The position numbers and the translations under genes are program-made. A DNA stretch of 64,000 nt, taken from Thunnus maccoyii (taxonomy: Eukaryota > Chordata > Actinopteri > Scombriformes > Scombridae). Under the pieces are notes generated by a model. The model made no database searches and was not told the DNA's origin. It saw only the letters and a program-made list of their open reading frames with translations. The stretch is from the NCBI RefSeq assembly GCF_910596095.1, contig NC_056544.1, positions 12,943,155 through 13,007,154 on the forward strand, written 5' to 3'. Shown piece after piece: positions 1 to 13,148 of this stretch; within the stretch, counting starts at the first letter, position 1; each line of letters starts with the position of its first letter.

Positions 1-1108
1 AAGGACAAAAATAAAAAAGGAGGAGAGTGGAAGAGAAATGGGACATGATCTGGGTGGAAAGTGGGAACAGAGGGAGGGATTGAGAAGAGGAGGAGACCAG
101 AAGTTGGTTGGGGGAGAAGATGAGGTGATAAGGAGGACTGGACAGGTGAGGGTAAACAGATATCAGAAATGAGGTTTTTGATGGACTGATCTCCTGTGCA
201 GGTGCCTCAAGGGTGGAGCAGATGCTACTAGTCTCTCATTTTTGCCTCCTGTCCAGAGTATTGCCATGTTGCTTTAGATTGGCCTGTTGGCTGTAATGTA
301 TAGTACAATGTCTTCATGTCTTATGAAAATGGGTATACGACGATGATGGCTGCCTGGAATCATCAGGAAAGATTAAGGAAATGGAGCATCACAATGTCTC
401 CACAGCATGTACAACGCATCCCTTCATTAACCACGCTTATGCTTATTGTGACAGGAAGTGTCTCTCTGATGCAGTATTTCTCCTTCATCATCATCTGTGA
501 CATAATTTGCTCATCACACAGCGCAGTTTGTATATGTATATGTATTCCTGCTACCTCATTTCCCACAAAATAGAAACTGGAAATGTTGCAGTTCTGTACC
601 AGTCGAACAGGTTCATGATTTGTGTTTGTACATGATGTAAAAACAGCCTGAAGCCAGAAACATGCTTCTGTTTCTGCCAGTCAGAAAACATTTGAGAGCA
701 TTGTGCGCTGAGAATTGTTTTGATCCAACAACCAGAGTGAAAAAAAAAAGCCTTTCTATCTTGTTCAGGTGCTGAGTCCAAAAGACTGTAACTGTGATTT
801 ATATCTCCCAGTCGACTCGCAACATCTTCTTCTGCTCCCAATTAAATGTTCTCTCTATTACATGAAAAATAGCCTGAAGTTTTGAGAACAAATTGGCTTG
901 TCATCCAACGGATCAGGTGTGTCGGGAAGAAATAAACAGAAATAGGTGTTGTTACGATATACTGGATAAGTGCACACGAGCCTGACTCAAAATAATAGTA
1001 ATGCAGCCCAGATTAGTTGAGAGTCTGCCAACATGCTTGCATGTAGCACTGTCAAGCGCCATATATTCAAACAATGCAGACAATTTATTTTTCTACTACT
1101 ACAATTTG
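1..1108. other. intergenic, no gene seen
   Basis: The first 170 bases are strongly purine-rich on the + strand (GGAGGAGA-type runs). The rest is mixed AT-rich sequence with only short chance reading frames. I see no splice-flanked coding segment, RNA gene or recognisable repeat. Confidence 0.6.
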
Positions 1109-1367
1109 TTAAAGGGTAAGTCTGGTTATTTTCTGTATTTTTCTTTTTGTCAACAAATCTCAGGTGCAGAGTCAAACCAACAGTGATGTTGAGGTTGTGC
1201 TACATATCACAACCTTTTGACTCCGTGCTTGGATACTTTGGTTTTGGACACACGCACAATACTTGTGAGTAGGATGAGTTCATTGTTGTTTTGGCTCTGC
1301 ACATCAGATTTGTTGACTATTTTTTGAATAAGAAAAATACAGAAAATCGCCAGATATATCCTTTAGA
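1109..1367. repeat. foldback MITE-like element (about 260 bp)
   Basis: The two ends are inverted copies of each other over roughly 90 bases. The left arm carries TTTTCTGTATTTTTC and GTCAACAAATCT; the right arm carries GAAAAATACAGAAAA and AGATTTGTTGAC. The ends read TTAAAGGG on the left and, inverted, TAAAGGAT on the right. Long terminal inverted repeats around a short core with no coding capacity fit a non-autonomous DNA transposon. Superfamily is not assigned. Confidence 0.7.
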
Positions 1368-4300
1368 ATATCTGAAACGTGTTTGGTCCTTTTTCTTTTT
1401 CAGATTTTATGCATGAAAAATGATGTATGTATGAAAGGTGCCATACAAATAAATGTTATTATTACAGTGGTGTGTTCCCGTTGCTTCTATGATGCATACC
1501 ATGTGATCACACATCCCTGGTTTTATACTGGTGTGGGACCCTTGTTGCATTGTTGTTGTCATTCACCTTGTTCTCTCCTCATGTTTCCAGTCTATCTCAA
1601 AAAAGGCAAAAGTGGCTTTAGAAAGTTTATCATTATTATTACAGAATATTAAAAAGAAATACAGACGTAGAAAGTCTTCAACTCTGAAAAAAAAACAATA
1701 AATCAAGTTCCATGTTCACTGTACCTACTATCAATCAAGCAATCAGCATTTGTTTAACACACAGAACTAAAGCTGTTTACAACATGCAGTTCTCTGCAAG
1801 CAAATATGATCTATGGTTACCTAAAAACCTGTTCCCAGTATCCTAGTGTATAAATGTTGTTGTATCTTTGCATAAGCACGTTTCAGCCTTTCACACACTG
1901 GCTTACAGCTTCACCACAGGCAGGATTGTGGATTCACATGTGACTGCTGTAGGTGTTTCTCTTACCTCCACAGCAACAGCTCTGTCATACCAACCAGCAG
2001 CCACGAGCAATAAAAACACTTAGAACTGGATGTAAATCGTTAGCGTTGCACCGACACAAAACGTGTTTTTCTCAGTGATACCATCAGCGAGAAAGTGGCA
2101 TCATCAGCGTTTTGCCCTACAAACACTCCGCAGCTATGCGATGCCCTTAAGGCACGACAAACACACATTGCCTGGCTCAGAAGTCACAGCAGGCAGCGCG
2201 TGTGTGAAGTCCAACAGAAAGTCACAACAAAAGCTTGGACATAAAAAGGGAGGTGAAGGCTGGAGAGATGAAAAGGAGTGTCAAAAATGTTTTAAAAGTG
2301 AGTGGGACACAACTGAGAGGGACCGAAATACGGCATATTTAAGAGGAGATTTATAGAAATATAGAAGAAGGAGATTAAGAATAATCATATCTAGAGGGGA
2401 AAGACAGATAGAGTCTGCGCCTGATAGAGATAGCTGCAGATAGAAAAATGATAGAGATGGAGGGAGAGATTGTGTGTTTGTGTGTGTGTGTGTGCCTGCA
2501 TTTGTGTGTAAAAAATGGAAACAACCCTGCGAGGTGGGGAGAGATGGAGTGAGTGCGAATTAAGAGATATGGAGATATGACAGGAGAGGCCTGCGAAAAT
2601 CAATACAGCTATGACTGGAGAGAGATAATGTGGATTGAGGGAGAACTCGGGCAGGGGAGGAGAGAGAACGGTGACAATAAAGCTGAAAGAAGGGCAAAGG
2701 AGGCAGAGGTAAGGAGCGAGTGATAAGGAGAAAGAGAGAGTGAAAGAGGGTGTGATGAATATAAGCAAGAGAGAGCAAGATGATGTGAGAGGAGCTGTTG
2801 TTTGTCCTCAGGCTGCTCTCTTCAAGGAAGGACAAGGATGTGGGGGTGGTTAGCAACATTTACTGACACAAACTGGGAGCGTGCGTGTTCATTTTTCACA
2901 GCAACCAGCCACCAATAACATTATATAAGAATGATCAAAACAGAAGAAACCATGGCAACTGTAATCCAACAGCCACTAGCTTCACATAGACAGAGCACAC
3001 AATATCAGGTGTGACAGTAGCAATTACAGATGCTAAATGTCTTTTCACCTATCAAAAAAGAAAAAAAAAAATCCACACCTGATATTATTTTTTACCACAA
3101 GGAGAGAAGAGCTCACAGCCTAACAGGGAAGAGATGTTTTTGTTATCGTGCCACCGCAGACCAGAGGGCTCTCGGTCAGAAAATTCCTGACGGGAGCCCC
3201 AGACAGTGATGGGGCATAGCTTCTGGGAGATGAGCGTATTTCAGGCCTAAAACAGGGGCATGATAGACAGAAGATCAGGGCATCTGGGTCACAGTACCAA
3301 ATGACCCTCGCTTCCAAAAAACTCAGGCACAAGCCTCCAACGGCTGTTTAGGATCCCCAGCTTAGGAGAGGATGAGGGGGGATAAATGAGGTAGCTCCAG
3401 AGAATGCCGGTTCACTAGCTACAGCTTAAAAGCTCATTTACATCTGTTTCACAATCACACAGGGCTAAACTGGGCCTTGGATGGCCTAAATACCAGTAAC
3501 CACACCTGTCTTTATTCTTCGACCCACAGACCACCAGACTCTCAGGCCATCGTGTCTGACCACTGATTGTTTGCTTGGAGGAGAGTCTGAGAATTCATAG
3601 CAGGTTACTGTATGTCTGAAGCTACTGATGGAGCTCTACTTTGTCTGAAAGCAACAGGCTGTACGAGCCACATGTCTGCATAATGAAGTTATGATTTTAC
3701 AATTTACTATAAATGCACCATATTAAAATGTTTACATGCTTGATTATAGATCATTTGCATTTTTGTCTTTTTACATGTCTGTAGTTTCCACCTGTTTTAT
3801 GGAACTATGATGCTTGATGTGGATTCTGGTGTCAGTAAAGTCCTGTTTAATTAGTACCTGTTCTTATTACTAAAGACAACACTATTTACAAGTGTCCTCC
3901 ATCACTGAAAGATATAAGGACTAATCACTTTTTAATGGCCACCTAGAGGCAACATTTATATCACCTTTTGAGTTGATATAATAAATCTGTTAGCATTACA
4001 CATCCAGCCATCACAGTGTGACAGTGAGTCAGCATGCACAACACCGGGACCCTGAAACTGAAGCAGCTAAACGGAATTCAACCATCAATAATTTGATTAT
4101 TTACATCTGTGCTTTTCCTACTGACATGTCAAAATCTATGCTATATTGCTGTACAGCAATAAGCTGAGCTTCATGTTGTATTTTACAACATCAGCTCATA
4201 GTGCTTTGCATTAAGATAAAACCGCAGTGCAAAATAAAACAAAACTAGATGAAATGATGACAATAATATCAAATGCCATTAAAAATATATTGTGTGACTG

Positions 4301-5904
4301 TGAAGTAGATAAAACACGCAGCATCGCTCAGAAAAGAAGAGGCTACTGAGTCATCCTGGTTTATGGAGATGTTTACTAAACTATTTAACAAAATAGGATT
4401 TTAGTTATTATGATGAATAACCTTAAAATCTCACAATCCTGGTCTTTGAGGCCCATACACACCCCTAGTACACCCACACACAGGTGCTTTCAGTCATTTT
4501 GTCTGATTAGACCTCCACTCAAGAGAGTACAGACTGCTTTTGATTGACATCTGCCTCACTTCAGTTTTGTTGAACTTGCTACAGCGTGACAATTTACACC
4601 TTTATCGTTATTCTTAGAGATTGGTGACATCAAGTAACTCCCAGCGTCGCTCCAGCAGCAGAGGTCTAATCAGCCAGAGTTATTAAACACCTGGTGTGCA
4701 GGAGCTTTAATGCTGCATCACTGTGAAGTGGTTCAGCTTTCTGAATTTGAATTTGGTTGTAACACCCCCGTTTTTTCGTTCTCACAATTTTCTTGTGTAA
4801 ATATCATCTGAAATCACCAACAGTCAACCAAAATTATTGCCACATTACATAATTATAGCAGTACTGAGGTATCTGATGATATTTCTTTTTGTCAGTGTTG
4901 CCCTGCCCTTCTTGTCAACTAGAAAGAGGATGAACGAGTGAATGCATTAATGAATGAACACAAGAGTCCAGGAGATTTAAAAGCTCAGAGAAGGAAAGAA
5001 AAGCTTGACTGCTTCTTGATTTCATTGTCGACTCTAATGGTCAGGAGTCCTGTGGGGACCCGAGGGCCCTCGCACTAAAATAAGGAAATATCAGCTTGAA
5101 AATGGAGTCAGCTCGCAGACCCAGTGAGGCCTTTTATGTGATAATTAAAACTTAACTATCAAATCTGAAAATCACTTGAGGCCAGTGCAGAGAGGAGAGC
5201 AGGAGAGTGCTGTCAGATGTGTGCTTAGATTTCATCAGCTGGACACACGTGGAGCCAAAGGAGAGTTAATCTAGTGTCCGTCTCAACTTTCACATCTCAA
5301 TTCTCCAGCTTGTGATACCTCATTGACACCAAACAATTGCTGTCATGGTGTGTGGATTGCATCACCTGCTGATATAATATCATTATCAGAAATGTGGCGG
5401 AAATTAACAGAAGGCAGAAGGCATCCATGTGTTTCCATTCAGAGTCAATAACAGGGTATCTGGCATAGTTGCTCATGCAATATCCCATAACAAAGTCAAA
5501 CTGGAGCATACGGGTTACTGTATTGGCAAAATTCTGGATGTCTATCCAAGCATTTAATTGCCGTATGTTGTCTTTCTGTGCTTGGATTGGGATTGCAATA
5601 AAAATAATGGTGCTGAGGATGTGTCACAGCCATGGACTGTATATAAAGATGGACATAGTGGGGTGTGATGTCACCCACTGGTTTGCATTAGAGCCGGTTT
5701 GAATCCCAGTGTTGCTGCTTATGCATTCTTTTCAGTAACTTAGTATTTCTGGAGAAAAGTTGACGCTTTTTGAATGGGAGTCAGTTGGAGCCAGTGGCTG
5801 TGATAGGTGCTGCTTGGTCACAGCACTTGATCACATTTTCTTTGTTAAATCTCAGTGTTTTATTGAGGTATAATTCGTTAATATGAGTAGTTTACCATGA
5901 ATTC
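1368..5904. other. intergenic, no gene seen
   Basis: No exon-like segment is supported. Positions 2,380-2,790 show marked strand asymmetry, with long AGAGAG/GGAG purine runs on the + strand, so the minus strand has long spurious Ser/Leu-rich frames there. A short (GT)n tract lies near 2,475-2,494. The rest looks like unique AT-rich DNA. Confidence 0.55.
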
Positions 5905-6065
5905 ACAGACACATCATCATCCATTTATCCCGTGCAGGGTCACGGGGGCTGGAGTCTGTCCCAGCTCACACAGGGTGAGAGGCAGGACACACCCTGAACA
6001 GGTTCCCAGTCTGTACCTGTGACATGTAAACAGACCACCATTCACATTCACACCTATAGGCACTT
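5905..6065 (+). repeat. teleost dispersed repeat, LINE-tail type
   Basis: The stretch contains the phrases GGGTCACGGGGGCTGGAG, TCCCAGCTCACACAGGG, ACACCCTGAACAGG and ACCATTCACATTCACACC. I recognise these from a very abundant fish dispersed repeat, commonly the 3' end of a LINE family. The exact family name is not certain. No coding part remains. Confidence 0.65.
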
Positions 6066-7291
6066 TATCATATGTTCAAATAAACCTCATGATTTTAAAA
6101 TGGAGATTATATTATGGAAGATGGAAATTATGTTTATTTGTACAAAAAACAATACATGACAATATAAGAAAACGCCTCAATAATGAGCTGCCAAATAATT
6201 GAAACAAATTAGTTTATCAGTGAATTTTAACTAGTCTGATGTTACTTGACTCTATTGTCAGCCGTCCATGTTTTCTACTCATTTCACAATAGGTTTGATT
6301 GTGCTTGTGGGTTCTCAGGTGTGCTTTGTATCTATTGTGTGTCTGGTGTCGAACTGTATTTATGAATATGATCATACTGTGAAGACAATGGAGCGATTGT
6401 TGAACAGTCGCTCTCTCCCCGCTGTTATAAGAGCCGTTCTCATATTTCATGATACCAACTTCACTGGATGAAAAGCTGCCAGCACATAAATATAATCTTT
6501 GCTTTTCTTCACACGCTTTAAACTTCATTTTTCTATTCATAAAAAGACACACATGATGCACAATCGTTTATGCACATTTTCATCTTCATTGCTTTCCTTT
6601 TCCTGTCCCTCATAATGTCTCCAATAGATGGGAGCGGAGCCTGGAGATGAGTCCTCGTACACACTGGCTGGAGATGAAATGAAAGAAAGATGAGTCAATT
6701 AAAGGGAAGCAACAAGAATAATGTCTTTTGACGTGTGGAATGAAGTGTGAGGATCACATATTGTCACTGCAGACACAGAAACACAAAAATATAATTATGG
6801 ACGTGCATCTCTGCAGTGTGTTACATACTCTGAGGCTTGTGTGTTTCTGTGTGTGTGTGTGTGTGCGTCTGATGATCTTTGAAAATGGTTTGTGACATGT
6901 GGAAAGCCAGAGGACACAACACTGAATCACATTGGTTGCTCCTCATATTAGATTCTCTTGTTTTCCTTTTTCACATGGACAAGACACATCTCATACCTGA
7001 GGCGGCTCTCACCTTCCTGTTGTTGTGGGGTTTCATTTTCTCACAGCATCGATCTGATTTGAACCACAGAAGTGTGTGGAAGGAGGAAGCGAGAGAAGGA
7101 GAGAGAGAGAAAAAGAGAGAGAGAGAGAGAGTGGGAGAGTTGTTGATTTTCTTTGAGTCTGAGAGTGTTGAAGCATTATCTGCTTTTTAGAGAGTGTTGT
7201 TGTTCAGAAGCAGCCGGCTGGAGAGCCCTGCCTGCTGTACCTAATCGGAACCAAGAGTGTGACGCCCTGATTAAAAACCCAATGAAAGAAT
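6066..7291. other. intergenic with (GA)n-rich patch, no gene seen
   Basis: A short (GT)n run sits at about 6,847-6,865 and an imperfect (GA)n patch at about 7,082-7,135. Reading frames across this stretch show no protein-like composition and no splice context. Confidence 0.5.

Positions 7292-7373
<82 letters not shown>
7292..7373. repeat. (CA)n microsatellite, about 40 units
   Basis: This is an uninterrupted CA dinucleotide array of about 80 bases. The alternating His-Thr and Cys-Val frames across it are artefacts of the repeat. It borders the dispersed repeat on its right. Confidence 0.97.
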
Positions 7374-7590
7374 CATCCTGTTTCCATCAATTCAGAGGAC
7401 ATTACATTGACTTACATTAATTTCATGGAGACTTATCGTAACCTTAACCATAACCACTACTCTCCAACCCACTTCCTAACCTTAATATAACCCTAAACTA
7501 ACCTTAACTTTACACCAAGTCTTCACCCTAAAATTAATGATTTTTGTTAAGGGGACTTGCTTTTTGTCCCCACAACATGAGGAATAACTG
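7374..7590. repeat. dispersed repeat with telomere-like CCTTAACC core
   Basis: It begins TTCAGAGGACATTACATTGA, carries degenerate CCTTAACCATAACC / CCTAACCTTAAT / CTAAACTAACC units at 7,440-7,510, and ends in GGGGACTT...TTTGTCCCCACAA. This layout, a telomere-like core between GTCCCCAC-type ends, matches a DNA-element family common in fish, often found beside CA arrays. It is not a telomere: the units are degenerate and internal. Confidence 0.6.
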
Positions 7591-7989
7591 GACAACACAC
7601 GCACCCACGCGCGCACACACACACACACACCATTCATGGCACATCTTTCTCAAATTCCAAACCTTTTCTAGGTTCATTCACACACTTTGATGAAAGCACA
7701 TTATTTTGGAGTTGCACAGAAAAGGCTTTGCTGTACCACAACAAAATTAAAGTGTAATCAGAAGTGCATGTGTGTGTGTGCTGCTAGATTAAAAAAAAAG
7801 AATTTTATGCTCTAGGAACCATTTTGAAAGTATGTAGAATGAAGAATTAGGTACAATCTACCGTTGTGAAAGGTGACACAGAGACATGTTGCTGGTTTGT
7901 ATCCCATGTTTGAGTGGCAAAAAAAATCTTTGTGGCTCAGATGGACAAGAAATAATGGCGAACAAAACACTTTTACAGTTTCCTACAGT

Positions 7990-8290
7990 TTCCTATAATT
8001 TCCTAGAAAAGAACTCATCAGTGTTGTTTCCAGAAGCAGCAGGCAGCTGTTTTCAGTGAGAGCGTTATGATAAAGCTCTGTAGGCTACTCGCCCACCACC
8101 TGATGGCAAGCAGAAAAAGTTAGCAACAAGCTGGTGTGGAAAGTGGAGCATTTAGCAGCTAAAGGGCCAGATTTTTTTTTTCTCAGGAGTTGGTGGAGAC
8201 AGCTAAAACAGTGAAAATTGGACTTGCTAATGTTGCTCTGTGTCCGCTGAGTGTGTAAATAGGCTGTTTGCTAACACAGCAGGATATGGC
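7990..8290 (+). repeat. dispersed repeat, copy 1 (GTGGAGCATTTAGCAGCTAAA family)
   Basis: The phrases AGTGGAGCATTTAGCAGCTA, TTGGACTT, GCTAATG and GTGTAAATAGGC followed by GTTTGCTAACA recur in the same order at 18,130-18,520. The shared order across 300 bases shows both are copies of one dispersed repeat. No coding potential is visible. Confidence 0.75.
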
Positions 8291-8295
8291 TAGCA

Positions 8296-8795
8296 TACTC
8301 CTGGCTGTGTCTGAAATCACTCCCTATTTACTACATAGTGCACATTTACCTTCCACTATTTTATTTGAGTGTCCAAATTCTGAATTCTAAACCTGTCCAT
8401 GGCATGTACACTACTTTCAATCCCACTATGCAATGTGTTGTATTTACATGCAAACATGACTGTTGTGCAACTCTGCAGCTGTAAGTGATCATGCAAAATG
8501 ATGATGACTGGTGAGTATCTAAGTTATATTGTTTTTTTGGTCCAGCACCTGTTTGAAGTTTATGGGATGTGCACGTCTACTACACTTTTGTATGACTAGA
8601 GAGTATCTGAAATCTCTATTTGCTGCTCACTTTTTTTAATAACGGAAAATAACATTTAATATGTAGAAACAAAATCAATATACAGTTTGTGCTGGCAAAT
8701 CTTATGTGTAGACAGATTTGCTGCTCACTATTGAGTATCTATTATACTGTGAGTGGTAAATAAGGGATTTAGGACACATCCCAAGTCTCTCTATA
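8296..8795. repeat. hAT-like non-autonomous element (CTGTGTCTGAAATCACTCC family)
   Basis: The left end reads GCTGTGTCTGAAATCACTCC and the right end, inverted, GGGATGTGTCCTAAATCCC, so the ends are imperfect inverted repeats about 490 bases apart. Internal phrases such as CATGTACACTACTTTC and GCAATGTGTTGTATTTA are familiar from an abundant fish repeat. The hAT assignment is from family memory; I did not confirm an 8-bp target duplication. Confidence 0.6.
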
Positions 8796-9127
8796 ACATG
8801 TTGCTGTGTTTACAGTTTGTTGTCCCGTCCCCAAGTGACCAAAAAGAATCATCACCCCCAACTAAAGTGAAATATGCGTCTCATATGTGTCTTTATGTGT
8901 CTGTAGTGGTTTCCAGGAAACTTCTTGGGAAATTAATAAGAAATTATGGACCCATAAATGTCGCAGTTGATGTTCTCAAAAATAAAACTTGGTGGCTGAC
9001 AGACAGTGACTAAGGCTGTATTGGGCAGTTGTGACGATGAAGCAGATGTTGCTTCCAAGCTCAGTATAATTTTCCTGGATGAATAAAGGTTTAACAAATG
9101 CCAACCACAGACTGTATCTATGATGGC

Positions 9128-9128
<1 letters not shown>

Positions 9129-9201
<73 letters not shown>
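9129..9201. repeat. (CA)n microsatellite, about 36 units
   Basis: An uninterrupted AC/CA array. Cys-Val repeats in overlapping minus-strand frames come only from this tract. Confidence 0.97.
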
Positions 9202-9203
<2 letters not shown>

Positions 9204-10131
9204 GGCTGTGGATGTAAGTACATCTAGTAGCCTGTTAGCGAAGGACTAGGCAGTTATTAATCTTTCACCTTCATCACTCTGGTACCTCTCTCTCTGTTTC
9301 AGTATATCCCTCCTTCCCCACGCTAACCTTTCATTCTCTGCCCTCCTCCCAGTTTTGCGGCTCTCAACCCTGTGGTCATGAGTGCTGAGTGGTTATGTAT
9401 GCATAAAAAGAGAAGGGGGAGGAGAGGAAGAATTTTAATTAATTTCCCTGTCTATATCTCCCTGCATCCACCTGCTCTATAGTCCTAGCAGGCAGAATGT
9501 AACCTGGAGTCAAGCCCAAGCCTCCATGACTGGAGAATTGCAATTATTTCTTCAATGCCCTTATCACACCTCATAACCACATCCATCCACCCAAACGCTC
9601 TTTTTTAAAGCATTCATCCAGAAATGGAGGGCTGAGTATAGATACTCTTTTTCATCAAACCTTCAGCTTAAAACTTCCACAAGTACATATTTCCACAGCT
9701 CAGCATTATCCAATGTCCCGACATCCTCCTCTTAGCCACCCAACAACCAAACAACAAGATATGTTGTTTGTCCATGCCCTCTAGAACGAGACATTTAAGA
9801 GTTTTCTGATCTGAAATCATTGTTGACACCCACAGTGATAGGATTACATAGTTTGTCTGTGCCTTCCAAAATCATTACAAAACACACATACACACACACA
9901 TTGAAAAATAAATCTGTTTTATGACCTGACAATACTATGGTTAAGGTTTGGTTTGGGCAGAAACAAAAGCTGGTTAGAGTTAGGGTTAGGGTTAAAGGAA
10001 ATATCATAGTTTTGGTTAAATTTACTACTTTAGGGGACCTTACAGTAATAACCACTTATTTAAGGTCAGGAAACGACTGCGGACATGGTTAAAAGAAACC
10101 CACATCAAGTAGAAATTGCTGCAAAAGTAAG
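9202..10131. other. intergenic; possible conserved noncoding patch and telomere-like motif
   Basis: No gene is supported. Positions 9,390-9,560 contain GTATGCATAAA, TTTTAATTAATTT and GGAGAATTGCAATTATTTC, homeodomain/POU-like AT motifs of the sort seen in vertebrate noncoding enhancers (inference only). Positions 9,971-9,995 hold GTTAGGGTTAGGGTTA, a short interstitial telomere-like run inside what looks like another dispersed repeat. Confidence 0.4.
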
Positions 10132-10644
10132 GCTGCATCCAAAATTCCATACTAATATGCTATTTAGTACATTAAAACAGTATGTGAGATTTTTTAGTAT
10201 GTCCGAAACCTTAGTATGAAACCAATATTACGTGAATTGCATACTATTTACAGGGAAGTATTACAGTATGCAAGAACTGGACACTACGTTGGTATAAATA
10301 TCCCACAATACAATGCAGTAGTGACAACAACAACAACATAAAATACAATGGCAGACAGTGATCAAGACAGCTCTGGCGTAACATCAATAATGCTTCAATG
10401 TAAGTAAGGTGTCACTTTGCTAGACGTAATATATTTTTTAAATTAGTACAGACTTTATGAGTGGCACGGGCTACCATAGTTACGCGTCTCCAACCGGCAA
10501 CGAGGCTCTCAGGAAGTGGTATGATAATTACAGCTCAGTGCGTCCAAAAGGATACATACTACTGTTTATTCACACAAAAGTATGTTGGATAATAGTACAC
10601 ATATTGGGTATGTAGTGCATGGTATGCGATTACGGATGCAGCAT
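10132..10644. repeat. hAT-like non-autonomous element (GCTGCATCC ends)
   Basis: The left end GGCTGCATCCAAAATTCCAT and the right end, inverted, ATGCTGCATCCGTAATCGCA are imperfect inverted repeats. Many internal CATACT / AGTATG motifs point inward from both sides (AACAGTATGTGAG, AAAGTATGTTGG). This is a well-known abundant fish repeat form. No transposase-like frame is present, so it is non-autonomous. Confidence 0.75.
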
Positions 10645-12164
10645 AAGTCTTTACTCAACTCTTCCACCCACACTTTCCAGACAGTGCGAGGACTCTCCCA
10701 CCTTTACACCTCCACTTCTGCCCTGTATTGACCTTTTTCTACTTCGCCAGAAACCACCAGCTGAATATAACTAAGGTGTGCATTATCCAACACGGACATA
10801 TTGGCACATTTCTCCTCTAAAAGAAGTAGAAATATTTTCTCTCATTAACTGACTTCCTCTTTTGCTGCTGCCCCACTTCCTGTCCTTGTGCTGCCTTTCC
10901 TCTCCCGTGATGTCCGATCTGCATGAGGGGAGAAAAGAAAACACATTAATCACCAGTGGTACTACTCACAACTCCCTTGACAGTCTCTGAAAAAAACACA
11001 TACACACAAACATTAAAAATACCAAATCTCACACGGCCCAGCGCTCCCCAACCCTTCAGAAAGGCAGTACAGTTCCTTGCTGTTTAAGCTCTCAGGGCAT
11101 CTCACAGGGTTTAGAGAAGGAAAGCTTGGAGCCAGGTTGGTTGGAAGAGGTCAGGGAGAAGGGCACGGAGGGAAATGAGCATAAAAAGAAGAAAAGATCC
11201 TGGAAAGGAGGGAAGTGAAAGGTGGGGATTGGAGCAGCAAAGGGAGAGATTAACTGTCCTGACAGAGGGAGATCTAAATGAGAATATATAAAGCGTGAAG
11301 TTAAGGAGGATTGACAAGTGAGTGGGTGAAAGTGAAGGGAAAATGGAGGCTCTGGTAGAAATACAGTATGAAATTGGTTGCATTTGGAGACACGATGGTG
11401 GGGAGGCCAGAAAATTAAAGGATTGTGCAAAGAGGATAAGGCAGAGGGAAGGTGGGAGACTGTTGAGACTTTTGGTGGTTACCTCCGTTCACCTCAGTCG
11501 GAAAAATATATCTTCTGCTAAAGGCAACAACACACCCACGTGCTCTCGCTCTTTCACTGTCTTACACACATAATTAGACACAAACGTGAGTTAGGATGAT
11601 GATCCCTGAACCCCTTGACTCCGACATGGAGCTCGTGCCACCACACTTTCTCTCTCTGTCTTTGTCTCTCTCTGTCCTCGCTCTATAGCTGAAGTGAAAT
11701 CAGGCCTGAAACACAGAGATTATTCCAGCACACTGCAGTTTATTACACCAGAGCCACGCTCTGCTGCAGATGTATCCAGTGAAGAGCATGACCAACACAC
11801 CGCACAGAGCCTTGTCACTTGTATCATTGTTGTTTATCCTTTGGTAATGATTTTATATAAAGATTTTGGAGTAGAAGGCTAATCCTAGGTAGCTGGGGCC
11901 CCTGGCCAAGTTAAGAGCCAGTAATCCTACGGCTAGCATACTTTTCCATAAACAGAGACAGGTAGTAACAGCTGGCACAATGTGCATCTCAATGCACTAT
12001 GAACTCTCTGATGTGATGTAGTGCGGCATTTTAGCTTCTATGCACTTTAAATAGCCTGCTGCACCCATGTAGTGTGCAGCTATGGCATGTACGGCTTAAA
12101 GAAGACACCAAAGAATATGTATGCGGAAATCTGTAGTTTATTAATAGCACTCAGAACCATAAAA
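10645..12164. other. intergenic, no gene seen
   Basis: Positions 11,092-11,430 are purine-rich on the + strand, giving a spurious Pro/Ser/Phe-rich minus-strand frame. Positions 11,640-11,680 are CT-rich. Nothing has splice-flanked coding character. Confidence 0.5.
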
Positions 12165-12962
12165 GGATTACTCCAGCTTTTAAATGGGACATGTTATGCA
12201 CATTTCCTGATCTATATTTTATTCTGGGGTTCTACTGGAATATCTTTGCATGATTTACAGTTCAACAAACTCCTTATTTATCTTATACTGACCCTTTATG
12301 CAGCCCCTCAGTTCAGCCACTGTCTGAAACAGGTCGTTTTAGCTTCTGTCTCTTTAAGGCCCCCTCCTGATGAGCCTGCTCTGTTCTAATTGGCCAGCTT
12401 CCAAAAGTTGTCTTGAGACAGACTTCTGGTGGGAGGCTACGCAATCAAATAGTAGTAGTAGGTAATTCAAAAGCTAACCGAGAGATGATCACTCTGACAT
12501 CGTCAGGGTTATTTTTACAGTATTGACGGAGCTCCTCCAGAGCGACAGAAGACTTACTTTGCGAGACAGCTGGATTCGCAAGATCATGACATCACGAGAT
12601 CATGCGAAAATCCATCTTGTCAGGCTACAAGTTATGCACTTGTGTCTGAACCACCGATGGTTCAGACCAATCAGCGTCCTATGAGAATTCTCATATGATC
12701 TCGTGAACCTGCAAATCCAGCTGCCTCACAAGGTAAGATGGTGGACAGTGATAGACAGATGGTTCATCCAATCACCTGCCAAGTATCTTTTGTGCCTGCC
12801 TGCCAATTTCTGAGGACGACCTCTCCGCTAGTTCTGTGCAACAAGCCATCTGGTGTCAGGTTAACAGAAGACATTATACAACCATTTTCATAGGCTGAGT
12901 TTTACTAACCATGACTAATAAACCAAATTTGACATGTAAAAATGGTGGAGTGCCCTTTTAAT
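12165..12962 (+). repeat. DNA-element-like repeat (GGGACATGTTATGC family)
   Basis: It contains TTTATTCTGGGGTTCTACTG, GCATGATTTACAGTTCAA, CCCTTTATGCAGCCCCTCAG and TCTCTTTAAGGCCCC, phrases from one of the commonest percomorph repeats. The likely right end is at GAGTGCCCTTTTAA. A segment at 12,580-12,720 contains short inverted CATGATCTCG-type motifs and may be a second insertion. The short frame at 12,072-12,389 is an artefact of the repeat. Confidence 0.65.
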
Positions 12963-13108
12963 ATGATATTTACCATCAGTGTAACTTCTGTAACTATGAC
13001 AACTAACAGGTTTTGTGGTGTAGCATCAGTATAGGCTTAATTTCATCGTCAGTGTCTTCTACAGATGCTCATTTCCTCTCTCTGAGTGCACCAATATGTA
13101 TTCACATT

Positions 13109-13110
<2 letters not shown>

Positions 13111-13148
<38 letters not shown>
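13111..13148. repeat. (GT)n microsatellite
   Basis: About 18 uninterrupted GT units follow TTCACATTCAA. Confidence 0.95.

Noticed and set aside
2391-2859. Minus-strand Ser/Leu-rich frames with membrane-like runs
   Set aside because: They come from purine-rich low-complexity sequence on the + strand and lack any splice or start context.
7440-7510. Telomere-like CCTTAACC sequence, considered as an interstitial telomere or chromosome fusion mark
   Set aside because: The units are degenerate and lie inside a dispersed repeat with GTCCCCAC-type ends, so a fusion is not needed to explain them.
8933-9223. Cys-Val repeat frames on the minus strand
   Set aside because: They come from the CA microsatellite at 9,129-9,201.
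11092-11430. Minus-strand Pro/Phe/Ser-rich frames
   Set aside because: They are artefacts of the GGAG-rich + strand; no family resemblance.
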